From: an uncultured Bacilli bacterium
GTDB taxonomy: Bacteria; Bacillota_I; Bacilli_A; RF39; UBA660
Length of the DNA stretch: 64,000 nt
Reading direction: 5' to 3'
NCBI GenBank assembly: GCA_934167485.1
Contig: CAKPKL010000002.1
Coordinates: 62,001 to 126,000 of the forward strand
This document shows positions 27,366-35,880 of the stretch, piece by piece (the stretch's first letter is position 1; every line of letters starts with the position of its first letter). A program made the position numbers and the translations under genes. The notes beneath the pieces are model-generated. The model was not told the DNA's origin. It was given only the letters and a program-made list of their open reading frames with translations, and searched no databases.

Positions 27366-27392
27366 ATCTACACTTTTCGTGTAGATTTTTTT
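27364..27392. terminator. Terminator between the transglutaminase-like gene and prepilin 3
   Basis: AAATCTACAC (27364-27373) / GTGTAGATTT (27379-27388) followed by T on the plus strand; probably also used by the convergent prepilin 3 transcript. Confidence 0.8.
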
Positions 27393-27400
27393 AATCTAAT

Positions 27401-29025
27401 TTATTTATAATATTGAATTTCCAACTTACTAGATTTTACTGTTGTATTTACACTTATTATACTTGTATCTTTATTTATTGAAAGTTTTGGTAAATCTATT
27501 TTTTCTTCTATTGGAGTTTCTAAAACATAATCAACACTCAATGGATTTCCTGATAAATATTTTTCTTGAAGCCAAGAACTTAATCCATCTAAAGATGCAA
27601 AAAGGGTATTATCACTATTATCAAATATATACATTCGTCTAGAAGGAAGATCCACCATAAATCTAATAGATGGACGCAGTTTAGTTTGGGATATATTAAT
27701 TTGAAAATAATTACAAATCAATAAGTCATACTTTTTTATTGCATCAAGGGATTCTATAAAATAAGCATAATCATAACTAGGATATTTATACCACTTTTCA
27801 TCACCATTGAACTTTACATTTTTTACCATTCTTATTACTTTTTTATTTCTAAAATCTATATAATCAGAATATTCTCCTACTTTTCTTAATGGCTCGTCTA
27901 AATATATATTTGTTATTGTCTCTTTATATGGTTCATATTCAGTTGCTTTATCTCCATATTCTAATTGTATATCTTTTATTTTTATATTTAGATTTCCATA
28001 ATCACCTTGCTCTCCTCCACCTTGCGTATTAACAGCAAAATTTGATGAAGTTGGTATTGTTATTTTATAAATTTCTCTCTCCCAAATTTTATAATCGCTT
28101 AATGTAGGAAAATTTCTATAATTTATTCCATTTATAATATCCCTTAATCCTAAAGTTACTACTTTATTTCCAGATTCTTTATCAGCCATAAAATTTGCTT
28201 GAATTGTATAAACTCCCTCATTTAAAAACATCTTAGAATCGTACAATAAAACTGTGGCACCATACGCACCAACATTAGATGTTATAATTCCATTATCAAT
28301 CGAATTATTTTCGGTAGCATCCATTTCATAATCAGCTTTTTTAAATGAATTTATTTTTGAAATATCAAATAAATTTTTTCCAGTTACTTTTATTGGTATT
28401 ACATATTTTCCTACATTATTACATGCATCTGATCCATAATTTAAACAATTATCGAGTGTTATTAGGTCTCCTACACTTTCTACCTCTACTGGTGTATCTG
28501 GGGTTGGTGTTCCATTCTGTATACTATTTCCATATATTCTATAATTCTCTATTTCTGTTGTTTTATTGTTATCTATTAATATATTTGTTCCGTTTACTGT
28601 TATAAGTCCTGCATTATTGCATGTAAATTTATTATTTTCTTTTATACAGTTATATCCTTTTATTATGATATTTTCAAATGTTACGCCATCTTCATTTACT
28701 ATTATTCTTCCTCTATCTGGCATGTCTCCTTTTACATTTAATGTCTTACCATTATATGTGCATTTTCCATCATAACAATTATATATAATTTCTTCTTGTT
28801 CTTTTCCATCTAATACTAAATCTGAATATTCTAACAAAGCTGCTTTCTCTATATTTTTCATTGTTGCTTCTGTTGATGATTGTTTTACTGAATCTATTAT
28901 ATCTAATACTATTGGAGTTGCAATTAATGCGATAATTGCGAGTATTACTATAACTGCTAAAAGTTCTATTAGGGTAAATCCTTTACTATAGGTTACCCCC
29001 CCCCCCAGGCCTTATTTTTATTCAT
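27401..29025 (-). CDS. Prepilin-like protein 3, out of frame at an 11-base G tract (phase-variable, OFF)
   Basis: From the ATG at 29025 (GAGGG upstream) the frame reads MNKNKAWGGG and stops just after 11 G. In the other frame, immediately after the tract, comes VTYSKG and then a standard prepilin segment FTLIELLAVIVILAIIALIA, open for about 525 codons to 27401. With 9 or 12 G the leader and pilin join. The tract is in the leader, which prepilin peptidase would remove, so tract length would not alter the mature protein. The C-terminal about 380 residues (YGNSIQNGTPTPDTPVEVES, KVTGKNLFDISK, EPLRKVGEYSDYIDF) resemble modules of phage tail/minor structural proteins. The gene shares its promoter layout with prepilins 1 and 4. 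Confidence 0.8.
28996..29006 (-). repeat. Homopolymeric G11 tract (phase-variation switch candidate)
   Basis: Eleven consecutive G on the coding strand within the leader peptide of prepilin 3. I saw no other G or C run of this length in the window. In-frame lengths are 9 and 12; the present length is out of frame. Confidence 0.9.
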
Positions 29026-29059
29026 ATTTTTACCCTCTTTCTTATTTTTAACTATATTA

Positions 29060-29088
29060 ATTATAACAAAAAGAGATTGAATAATCAA
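29060..29088 (-). promoter_or_regulatory. Promoter of prepilin 3, with -35 over the stop codon of prepilin 4
   Basis: Minus-strand TTGATT (29083-29088), 17-base spacer, TATAAT (29060-29065). The -35 overlaps the TGA stop and the terminator stem of prepilin 4. Confidence 0.65.
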
Positions 29089-29092
29089 TCAC
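29066..29092 (-). terminator. Terminator of prepilin 4
   Basis: GATTGA (29075-29080) / TCAATC (29085-29090) with a T-rich run on the minus strand. Confidence 0.6.
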
Positions 29093-29098
29093 TTTCAT
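29075..29098. repeat. Copy A of a 24-bp direct repeat flanking prepilin 4
   Basis: Identical over 24 bases to 30666-30689. It contains the last codons, stop codon and terminator hairpin of prepilin 4; the other copy contains the same parts of rbfA, so both proteins end in ESD. Confidence 0.85.
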
Positions 29099-30563
29099 TT
29101 ACTTCAGCTGCAAAATTTAATAGAGTAATAGCTGTTGCATTTTCAGAACCACCCAATGCTTTTCCTATACTTCTTGAATATAATTTTGAATAAATTATTG
29201 AGCCATCATCATTCCTATAAAATGTTCTATAGTATATTGATTTGTTTAAATGCTGTAAATCAAAAATATACTTAAAAACATTATAATTTGAACTAAAGCC
29301 ACCCCCATAGTTCTCATCTTTTGCTTCTAATATGATTGCTCCTTTTGTATTATAATTTAAACTACTATAATCACTAGAGTTACTCATTATTTCATTGAAC
29401 AAAGATTCTTCAAATATTAATACACCATATTTTTTAAATTCATTCAATGGCATATTACTGGAAGTTGCTTTTTCTTTATCCTTATTACCAACAAAAAATT
29501 CAAAATTTAAAGGAAATTCTGTAAACATTTGACATCCTACTCTATAAAATTTATCTAACATATCTGCATCATCTGCATTTGTAATTGAAGAATCTAAAGT
29601 TGGATTATTGCTTGCTATTACTTGAGCTTTACTAGTTAAATTAGTCATATTTATATCTTTTTCTTCCAATACACTGTTTATTTTTATTTTATTTGTTTCA
29701 CTTAAATAAAATGGCCAATTTTCTTGACTAGCTTCTCCATAGTTTATTAATGAAATTAATACTTTTTGATTCTTTTCTGTTATTTTATCTGAATATAATA
29801 TTTCTTTTGAATAATCTATTAAATTATAATTATATTCTGATGATACAACACTTTCAGAATCTTTTATTCCTTCTATCTTTGTTTTAAAATTTCCAAATAA
29901 ATAAAATATCATACTATTTACATCATACTCAAATACAAAATAATTTCCTTTTTTTACTGCTTTATCTAATACTATATTTTGAGTTTCTGTTGTATTAGCA
30001 TTATTATATGCATAATAATAATCATTTGTTATATTTATTTTTAAATCTGTATATTCATTATATGTGTCTTTATTTATATAAAAATTTATTTTTAAATTCT
30101 TATCATATGATAATGAAATATAATCTATTTTTAACCCTTCACTCTTATCTAAATTTACTAAATTCATTTCTCTTTTTTCTGTTATATCTATATCTTTTGA
30201 CTTACTAGTTGTTATATCTATTTTATTTCCATCGTATCTTTCTACTATATAATTTTCAAATAATAATTTATAGTCACTTACTTGACTATTTTCTATTTTA
30301 TACCACCCATTTATTGGTTTATTTTTTGCTTGTATATCTAATTCATTTACATAGTATATTCCATCTTCTATTTGTTTATTATTTGATAATGAATCTGCTA
30401 TATAATATTCTACTGCTTTTGCATAATTATCAGCACTTATTTTTACTGAAGATTTTTTACTATCATCTATTATGTCTAGTACTATTGGTGTTGCTATAAG
30501 TGCAATTATAGCTAGTATTACTATAACTGCTAAAAGTTCTATTAATGTAAATCCTTTTTTCAT
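29085..30563 (-). CDS. Prepilin-like surface protein 4
   Basis: A 492-residue protein with leader MKKG and FTLIELLAVIVILAIIALIA (Glu at +5). The pilin-like region extends to about residue 100. The remaining about 390 residues have no domain I recognise; they are rich in Asn, Ser, Tyr and Asp with one Cys (RVGCQMFTEFPLNF), typical of a secreted beta-rich module. It is flanked by a 24-bp direct repeat whose other copy is the end of rbfA, and its last three residues (ESD) equal those of rbfA. It sits between prepilin 3 and rbfA with its own promoter. Confidence 0.8.
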   Translation of the reverse strand: MKKGFTLIELLAVIVILAIIALIATPIVLDIIDDSKKSSVKISADNYAKAVEYYIADSLSNNKQIEDGIYYVNELDIQAKNKPINGWYKIENSQVSDYKLLFENYIVERYDGNKIDITTSKSKDIDITEKREMNLVNLDKSEGLKIDYISLSYDKNLKINFYINKDTYNEYTDLKINITNDYYYAYNNANTTETQNIVLDKAVKKGNYFVFEYDVNSMIFYLFGNFKTKIEGIKDSESVVSSEYNYNLIDYSKEILYSDKITEKNQKVLISLINYGEASQENWPFYLSETNKIKINSVLEEKDINMTNLTSKAQVIASNNPTLDSSITNADDADMLDKFYRVGCQMFTEFPLNFEFFVGNKDKEKATSSNMPLNEFKKYGVLIFEESLFNEIMSNSSDYSSLNYNTKGAIILEAKDENYGGGFSSNYNVFKYIFDLQHLNKSIYYRTFYRNDDGSIIYSKLYSRSIGKALGGSENATAITLLNFAAEVNESD

Positions 30564-30650
30564 ATTTTTCTTCTTTCTATTTATACTTTGGGGTAAGATT
30601 CCCTCACCTAGTATTATTTTTATCTCTACTTTCGTATATTAACTATGTTT

Positions 30651-30679
30651 ATTATACTAAAAAAGGATTGAATAATCAA
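30651..30679 (-). promoter_or_regulatory. Promoter of prepilin 4, with -35 in the rbfA terminator
   Basis: Minus-strand TTGATT (30674-30679), 17-base spacer, TATAAT (30651-30656). Same hexamers and spacing as for prepilins 1 and 3. Confidence 0.65.
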
Positions 30680-30683
30680 TCAC
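30659..30683 (-). terminator. Terminator of the nusA-infB-rbfA operon
   Basis: GATTGA (30666-30671) / TCAATC (30676-30681) followed on the minus strand by CCTTTTTT; overlaps the rbfA stop codon. Confidence 0.65.
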
Positions 30684-30689
30684 TTTCAT
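30666..30689. repeat. Copy B of the 24-bp direct repeat flanking prepilin 4
   Basis: The end of rbfA and its terminator hairpin, identical over 24 bases to 29075-29098. Confidence 0.85.
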
Positions 30690-31011
30690 GTATCTCTTTT
30701 ATTTTATCTTCTATATGTTTTCCATATTCTATAGATTCATCATAAATAAATTCTAATTCTGGAACATGTCTTAATTCTACTCTATCAGCAAGCTCTCTTC
30801 TTATATAACCTTTTGCACTTTTAAGAGCTTTTAATGTTTCTATTTTGTCATCTAATGTTGTGAAATATATCTTAGCATAACTTAAGTCACTTGTAACATC
30901 AACAGCTGTTATTGTTACAAATTTTATATTAGGATTTTTTACTTCGTTTGCTATTATATAACTCAATTCTTTTAAAACATTACTATTTATTCTTTCATTC
31001 TTTACTGACAT
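30676..31011 (-). CDS. rbfA: Ribosome-binding factor A
   Basis: RbfA is a KH-like protein that matures the 5' end of 16S rRNA and 30S subunits. The 111 residues contain the family pattern: RINSNVLKELSYIIANEVKN, FVTITAVDVTSDLSYAKIYF, RELADRVELRHVPELEFIYD and a C-terminal IEYGKHIEDKIKEI. Its start codon overlaps the infB stop (TAATG), the last step of the rimP-nusA-infB-rbfA operon. The final residues lie in the 24-bp repeat shared with prepilin 4. Confidence 0.95.
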   Translation of the reverse strand: MSVKNERINSNVLKELSYIIANEVKNPNIKFVTITAVDVTSDLSYAKIYFTTLDDKIETLKALKSAKGYIRRELADRVELRHVPELEFIYDESIEYGKHIEDKIKEIHESD

Positions 31012-33107
31012 TATTTCTTCTCTACCATCTCATAGGCTTCTATAACATCTCCAACTTTAATATCATTAAAATTGTTTATTGTTATACCACATTCTAAGCC
31101 TTTTTTAACTTCTTTCGCACTATCTTTTTCTCTTTGAATAGAATTAATTTCACCATCATATATAACAACGCTATCTCTTATTATACGTACTTTTGAATTT
31201 GATTTAATTACGCCATCTAAAACATAACTACCTGCTATTGTTCCTACTTTAGAAAATTTAAATAATTGTCTTACTTCTGCACTACCAATTACTTTTTCTT
31301 CATATTCTGGATCTAACATACCTTTCATTGCTGCTTCCATATCTTCTACTGCTTTATAAATTATATCGTAAAGTCTAATTTCTACACCTTTTTCTTTTGC
31401 ATAATCTTTTATAGTATTATTTGGTCTTATATTAAATCCAATTATTATAGCATTAGATGCATTAGCAAGTACTATATCACTTTCAGTAATAGCTCCTACA
31501 CTGCTTCTAAGTACTTTTACTTTAACACCCTCTACTTCTATTTTTTCTAAAGAATTTTTTACAGCTTCACTAGATCCATTTACATCTGCTTTTACAATTA
31601 CATTAATTTCTTTTACACCTTCTTGTATTTTAGCAAAAATATCTTCTAAAGATACCGTTCCTTTAGCATTTTGTTTTAAATGTTCTTCTTCTTTTCTAGC
31701 TTCCCCTATACTTCTAGCTTGTTTTTCTGTTTCAAAAGCCATAAATTTATCTCCAGCACTAGGTGTATTATTAAGCCCTGTAATTTCTACTGGTTGACTT
31801 GGATAAGCCTCTGTAATTTCCTCGCCTTTATCATTTTTAAGTGTTCTTACTTTACCATAACTTGTACCTACTACTATAGGATCTCCAAGTCTTAAAGTAC
31901 CATTTTGTACAAGTATTGTAACTATAGGACCTACTTGTTTATCAAGTCTAGATTCAACTACACTACCACTTGCATAACGAGATGGATTTGCTTTATATCC
32001 TTCCATTTCTGATACCAATAATATATTGTCTAATAATTCTTCTATTCCTGTTCCATTTTTAGCACTTATTTGTGAATATATTGTATCTCCACCCCAAGTA
32101 TCTGGAGTAAGGTCATATTCTGCAAGCTCACTCATTACACGTTCTACATTAGCTCCAGGTTTATCTATCTTATTTATAGCTACAATAATTGGAACTCCAG
32201 CTGCTTTTGCATGGTCTATTGCTTCTTTTGTTTGTGGCATAACTCCATCATCTGCAGCTACTATTATAATAACTATATCAGTAATAGAAGCTCCACGTGC
32301 TCTCATTTCTGTAAAGGCTGCATGTCCTGGTGTATCTATAAATGTTATATATTCACCCTTTACTTTAACTTGATAAGCACTTATAGCTTGTGTTATTCCC
32401 CCAGCTTCTCCTTCTGCAACACTTGTTTTTCTAATTGTATCTAGTAAAGTAGTTTTACCATGATCAACATGTCCCATAATAGTAACTACTGGAGGTCTTT
32501 TAACTAAATCTTCTTCTTTATCTTGAATATCAAATTCTTCAAATTTAGTTTCATCTATTATTTGTTCTTTTTGTAATTCTTTACCATATTCTGATACCAA
32601 CAATTCAGCATTATCAAAATCAACTTTATTATTTACAGTAGCAAGTATACCTAACATAAATAATTTTTTTACAAGCTCTCCTGATGAAACATTTAACTCT
32701 TTTGCTAAATCACCAATAGTCATACCTTCCTTATAAGTTACTACGTTTGAATTTTGTACTGGTCCATTACTTATAAGTTTTTCTTTGTTTTTATACATTT
32801 CTTTTTTCTTTTTAGCTAATTCTTTTTTATTTGTTTTAGCTTTATTTATTACTTGAACCTGTTTTTTTTGTTTTGTATTACTTACTATACTTTCTTGTTT
32901 TTTATTTTCTTTTTCTATTAACTCTTCTTCATATTCTAAATCCATTTCTTCTTCTAAAGAAGAAATAGCTCCATCAAGTTCTGTAATAGCTTCTTCATCT
33001 AACATATCATCTTCATTTGAAACTGATATATTTAACTTTTTACATAATTCTAATATTTCTTTTAAGGTTTTGTTTACATCTTGTGCGTATTCTAATACAC
33101 TCATCAT
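31011..33107 (-). CDS. infB: Translation initiation factor IF-2
   Basis: A GTPase that places fMet-tRNA in the ribosomal P site. The 698 residues have a short Lys/Glu-rich N-terminus, an IF2_N domain ([25 protein letters not shown]), the G domain ([17 protein letters not shown] near residue 212, [14 protein letters not shown]), domains II and III, and domain IV with [22 protein letters not shown]. The length is about that of B. subtilis IF-2 (716). GAGGTG precedes two adjacent ATG codons. It follows two deaminase genes instead of the ylxQ gene usually found here. Confidence 0.97.
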   Translation of the reverse strand: MMSVLEYAQDVNKTLKEILELCKKLNISVSNEDDMLDEEAITELDGAISSLEEEMDLEYEEELIEKENKKQESIVSNTKQKKQVQVINKAKTNKKELAKKKKEMYKNKEKLISNGPVQNSNVVTYKEGMTIGDLAKELNVSSGELVKKLFMLGILATVNNKVDFDNAELLVSEYGKELQKEQIIDETKFEEFDIQDKEEDLVKRPPVVTIMGHVDHGKTTLLDTIRKTSVAEGEAGGITQAISAYQVKVKGEYITFIDTPGHAAFTEMRARGASITDIVIIIVAADDGVMPQTKEAIDHAKAAGVPIIVAINKIDKPGANVERVMSELAEYDLTPDTWGGDTIYSQISAKNGTGIEELLDNILLVSEMEGYKANPSRYASGSVVESRLDKQVGPIVTILVQNGTLRLGDPIVVGTSYGKVRTLKNDKGEEITEAYPSQPVEITGLNNTPSAGDKFMAFETEKQARSIGEARKEEEHLKQNAKGTVSLEDIFAKIQEGVKEINVIVKADVNGSSEAVKNSLEKIEVEGVKVKVLRSSVGAITESDIVLANASNAIIIGFNIRPNNTIKDYAKEKGVEIRLYDIIYKAVEDMEAAMKGMLDPEYEEKVIGSAEVRQLFKFSKVGTIAGSYVLDGVIKSNSKVRIIRDSVVIYDGEINSIQREKDSAKEVKKGLECGITINNFNDIKVGDVIEAYEMVEKK

Positions 33108-33122
33108 AATTTACACCTCTTT

Positions 33123-33548
33123 CTACAATTTTCTTATTTTAGTACCTGCCTCCGCTAAAAATCTTTTAGATAAGGCATCTGGATAATCTTGATCATAAAC
33201 TATTTCTTTTATACCACTGCTTACTAAAAGTTTAGCACATATGTGGCATGGAAATGTAGTAATGTATGCAGTGCTTCCATCTATTTCAATACCATTTCTA
33301 GCAGCCTCACTGATTGCTAACTGCTCAGCACATATATTTCTGCATACTTCTCTTCTTTCTCCACTTGGTATTTTTAATTCATCTCTCAAACATCCCTGTT
33401 CTAAGCATGGCCTTATTCCACCTACAACATTATTATATCCTTGAGCAATTATCTTATTATTTTTAACAAACACAGCCCCTACATGAGCACGTAAGCAAAT
33501 AGACTTACTTGCTTGTTCATAGGCTTTATCCATATATTCCCTATCCAT
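33123..33548 (-). CDS. Deoxycytidylate deaminase family protein (first of two)
   Basis: A zinc-dependent deaminase, probably dCMP to dUMP. The 141 residues show RAHVGAVFVKNNKIIAQGYN, then CRNICAEQLAISEAARNG and TTFPCHICAKLLVSSGIKEI. The first zinc ligand is Cys (CAE) rather than His (HAE), while PCxxC is intact; the catalytic Glu is kept. It is 8 bases from a paralogue with HSE. The pair occupies the slot between ylxR and infB where ylxQ normally lies. The substrate could be dCMP or another pyrimidine or modified base. Confidence 0.8.
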   Translation of the reverse strand: MDREYMDKAYEQASKSICLRAHVGAVFVKNNKIIAQGYNNVVGGIRPCLEQGCLRDELKIPSGERREVCRNICAEQLAISEAARNGIEIDGSTAYITTFPCHICAKLLVSSGIKEIVYDQDYPDALSKRFLAEAGTKIRKL

Positions 33549-33556
33549 AACCTCAC

Positions 33557-34036
33557 CTATAATTTAAATACTAATTCTTTTCCTTTTTGATTATATTTTC
33601 TATAAGGAATTCCACAAGCATCTAGCATTTTTTTAGATGCTAAATTGCCTTCTGTACCATTATATTTATCGCTTAAATAAACAATTTCTTTAATTCCAGA
33701 TTGAATTATAGCTTTAGCACACTCATTACATGGAAAAAGTGTTACGTAAATTCTACATCCTTCAACTGAAGTTTTTGAATTTAAAATTGCATTTAACTCT
33801 GAATGACATACATATGCATACTTAGTATCCAAGAAGTTTCCTTCTCTTTCCCAAGACATATTCTTATCATCATCATAACCACGAGGAGCTCCATTATATC
33901 CTACTGAAATTATTTTATTATCATCATCTACTATGCAAGCTCCCACTTGTGAATTTGGATCTTTACTTCTTTCAGCAGAAAGAAGCGCTAACCCCATAAA
34001 ATACTCTTCCCAAGTTATATAATCTTCTCTTTTCAT
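33557..34036 (-). CDS. Deoxycytidylate deaminase (second of two, ComEB-like)
   Basis: A 159-residue dCMP deaminase type protein: SKDPNSQVGACIVDDDNKII, GYNGAPRGYDDD, zinc and catalytic residues in YVCHSELNAILNS (His, Glu near residue 84) and TLFPCNECAKAIIQSGIKEI. It resembles ComEB more than its neighbour does. Its start overlaps the end of ylxR by 4 bases, so it is co-translated with the nusA operon. Having two different deaminases here suggests either division of substrates or a heteromeric enzyme. Confidence 0.85.
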   Translation of the reverse strand: MKREDYITWEEYFMGLALLSAERSKDPNSQVGACIVDDDNKIISVGYNGAPRGYDDDKNMSWEREGNFLDTKYAYVCHSELNAILNSKTSVEGCRIYVTLFPCNECAKAIIQSGIKEIVYLSDKYNGTEGNLASKKMLDACGIPYRKYNQKGKELVFKL

Positions 34037-34293
34037 ATTTCACCTACTAATTTTCTTAACTCATCATATATAGAATCAGGAACTTCAACCTCTAATTTTT
34101 TATTTAATATTTTATTTTTTTGAGCAATATTAAATGTATTTAAATCTTTTTTTAAATAAGCACCTCTACCATTTGCTTTTCCTGTCTCATCAACAATTAC
34201 ATTTCCTTCTGGAGTTCTAACAACTCTTATTAGTTCTTTCTTAGGTAATTTTTCTAAAGTCACTACACATGATCTCATTGGTATCTTTTTCAT
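34033..34293 (-). CDS. ylxR: YlxR/RnpM family RNA-binding protein
   Basis: A small basic protein encoded after nusA in Bacillota, reported to modulate RNase P. The 86 residues carry the signature MRSCVVTLEKLPKKELIRVV near the start and GRGAYLKKDL near residue 45, which form the RNA-binding surface of DUF448. It follows nusA by 7 bases and overlaps the next deaminase gene by 4 bases. Confidence 0.93.
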   Translation of the reverse strand: MKKIPMRSCVVTLEKLPKKELIRVVRTPEGNVIVDETGKANGRGAYLKKDLNTFNIAQKNKILNKKLEVEVPDSIYDELRKLVGEI

Positions 34294-34300
34294 GACTCAC

Positions 34301-35485
34301 CTACTCTAAAATGTTTATTCCAGCTTCATGTACTTGTTCTATTGTTTTTATTTCTAAATTATAATGTGTAAGACGACTAGCAAGTTTTACATTTATACCT
34401 TTTTTACCTATAGCTAAACTTAAATTTTTATCATCAACTACAACCATAGTTTCTTTAGTTTTTTCATCTAATATAAATACTCTCAAATCTTTAGCAGGAC
34501 TAAGTGCATTTTGTATAAATTCTACAGGATCTTTAGAATATTTTACAATATCTATTTTTTCGCCACCTAATTCATTTAATATATTAGCTATTCTTGTACC
34601 TCTTTCCCCTATACAAGCTCCAATTGGATCTACATTACTAATCTCAGAATATACGGCTATTTTAGTTCTGTTACCTGCTTCACGAGCTATACTATAAATA
34701 AGTACTGTTCCATCACTAATTTCTGGTATTTCAAGTTCAAATAATCTTTTTACAAAACCAAAATGTTTTCTACTTAAAAGTATTAAAGCACCCTTTGAAT
34801 TAATATCAACTTTACTTATGTATACTTTTATTGTTGAACCCATTTGAATTTTTTCACCAGGTATTATTTCAGTCTTTGGAAGTAATCCTTGAGTTTTTCC
34901 TAAATCAATATAATAATTATTCTCATCTTCCATTTCTACTGTACCTGACATCATTTCATCTTGTTTTTCACCAAATTCACGAGCTATATTATTTCTTTCT
35001 GCCTCACGAACTTTTTGAATTACAACTTGTTTAGCAGTAGCAGCAGCAACTCTACCAAAATCCTTTGGAGTTACTTCTTCTTCTATAGTATCTCCAACTT
35101 TAATACTAGGATCTATTTTTCTAGCATCTTCAAGCGTTATATGTATTTTATTATTAAATACAAATGGTCTATATCTAAATTCTTCTGGTAAATCTTCTAA
35201 GTCTTCATCTTCTAATTGCTCTTCTGTTAGAATTTCTTCATCAGCCATTGGAATATTATCTTCATCTAATGATTCTTTATGTTTTTCATCAAGCACTACT
35301 GTTTTAAATGAAAATAATTTAAAACGCATATTATCTTCATCATATTCTACTCTTCCATTTGGAAGTCCTGTTTGTTTTTTGTAAGCACTTAAAAGCGCTA
35401 AAGACATAGCTTCTATTATATAATCTTTATCTATACCTTCTTTTTCTAATATTTCTAGTGTTTTCTTAAATTCTTTACTATCCAT
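34301..35485 (-). CDS. nusA: Transcription termination/antitermination factor NusA
   Basis: NusA binds RNA polymerase and nascent RNA and affects pausing and termination. From the ATG at 35485 (AAAGGATG upstream) the 394 residues show an N-terminal domain (DSKEFKKTLEILEKEGIDKD), an S1 domain (MSGTVEMEDENNYYIDLG), KH1 (DPIGACIGERGTRIANILNEL) and KH2 (ETMVVVDDKNLSLAIGKKGI). An acidic insertion (residues about 70-95, DEEILTEEQLEDEDLEDLPE) makes it longer than B. subtilis NusA (371). It overlaps nothing but is tightly packed with rimP upstream and ylxR downstream. Confidence 0.96.
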   Translation of the reverse strand: MDSKEFKKTLEILEKEGIDKDYIIEAMSLALLSAYKKQTGLPNGRVEYDEDNMRFKLFSFKTVVLDEKHKESLDEDNIPMADEEILTEEQLEDEDLEDLPEEFRYRPFVFNNKIHITLEDARKIDPSIKVGDTIEEEVTPKDFGRVAAATAKQVVIQKVREAERNNIAREFGEKQDEMMSGTVEMEDENNYYIDLGKTQGLLPKTEIIPGEKIQMGSTIKVYISKVDINSKGALILLSRKHFGFVKRLFELEIPEISDGTVLIYSIAREAGNRTKIAVYSEISNVDPIGACIGERGTRIANILNELGGEKIDIVKYSKDPVEFIQNALSPAKDLRVFILDEKTKETMVVVDDKNLSLAIGKKGINVKLASRLTHYNLEIKTIEQVHEAGINILE

Positions 35486-35486
35486 A

Positions 35487-35741
35487 TTATTCACATCCTT
35501 TCTCTTTAGAACATACATCTAATATATAACTATTTTCTATGTAATCTACTTCATCTAATAATGGATCTACTATCCTAGTTACTGTAACACAATCTGATAC
35601 ATCTATAACACCATTCTTATCAATAATAATTCTCAAATAATAATTATTATCCTCTTCTACATATAATACCTCATCTAATATAAAACCTGCTTCTTTTATT
35701 TTGTCTTCTATTAGATTTCTCACTTTAACTGCAATTTCCAT
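35487..35741 (-). CDS. rimP: Ribosome maturation factor RimP, N-terminal domain only
   Basis: RimP helps assemble the 30S subunit. Only 84 residues are present, matching the N-terminal domain: VRNLIEDKIKEAGFILDEVL, YYLRIIIDKNGVIDVSDCVT, RIVDPLLDEVDYIENSYILD. In full-length RimP (about 150 residues) the last strand continues into SSPGxxRPL and a C-terminal SH3-like domain; here the frame ends after VCSKEKGCE just before nusA, and the lost part is not seen in another frame. It starts at the ATG at 35741 with GGAGGTG upstream. It may be a natural minimal form or a decayed gene. Confidence 0.8.
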   Translation of the reverse strand: MEIAVKVRNLIEDKIKEAGFILDEVLYVEEDNNYYLRIIIDKNGVIDVSDCVTVTRIVDPLLDEVDYIENSYILDVCSKEKGCE

Positions 35742-35762
35742 GAACACCTCCAAATTAATTTA

Positions 35763-35787
35763 AAGAGTGGGATTTTTTCCCACTCTT
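35763..35787 (-). promoter_or_regulatory. Leader hairpin of the rimP-nusA operon (possible attenuator)
   Basis: AAGAGTGGG (35763-35771) / CCCACTCTT (35779-35787), a 9-bp GC-containing stem, is followed on the minus strand by a poor T tract and then the rimP ribosome site. Weak terminators in nusA leaders are known to be NusA-dependent in B. subtilis; autoregulation here is inference. Confidence 0.6.
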
Positions 35788-35802
35788 GCTTGCAACATAC
35801 TA

Positions 35803-35808
35803 ATTATA
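35803..35808 (-). promoter_or_regulatory. Extended -10 of the rimP-nusA-infB operon
   Basis: Minus-strand TGA-TATAAT, about 60 bases before the rimP ATG and just before the leader hairpin; -35 not clear. Confidence 0.6.
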
Positions 35809-35852
35809 TCATCTTTTATAGAAAAATAAAAGATTTTTTTATTAAATTTTGG

Positions 35853-35858
35853 TATAAT
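35853..35858 (+). promoter_or_regulatory. Extended -10 of the CPBP protease gene
   Basis: TGG-TATAAT, 22 bases before the ATG; divergent from the rimP promoter. Confidence 0.55.
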
Positions 35859-35880
35859 ATATAATAGATATGGAGGATAT

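Noticed and set aside
28861..29025. Reading prepilin 3 as a gene starting at the internal ATG at 28861 without pilin N-terminus.
   Set aside because: The pilin segment is intact in the same frame upstream, joined to a good start by a change of one base in the G tract, so the upstream start is more likely.
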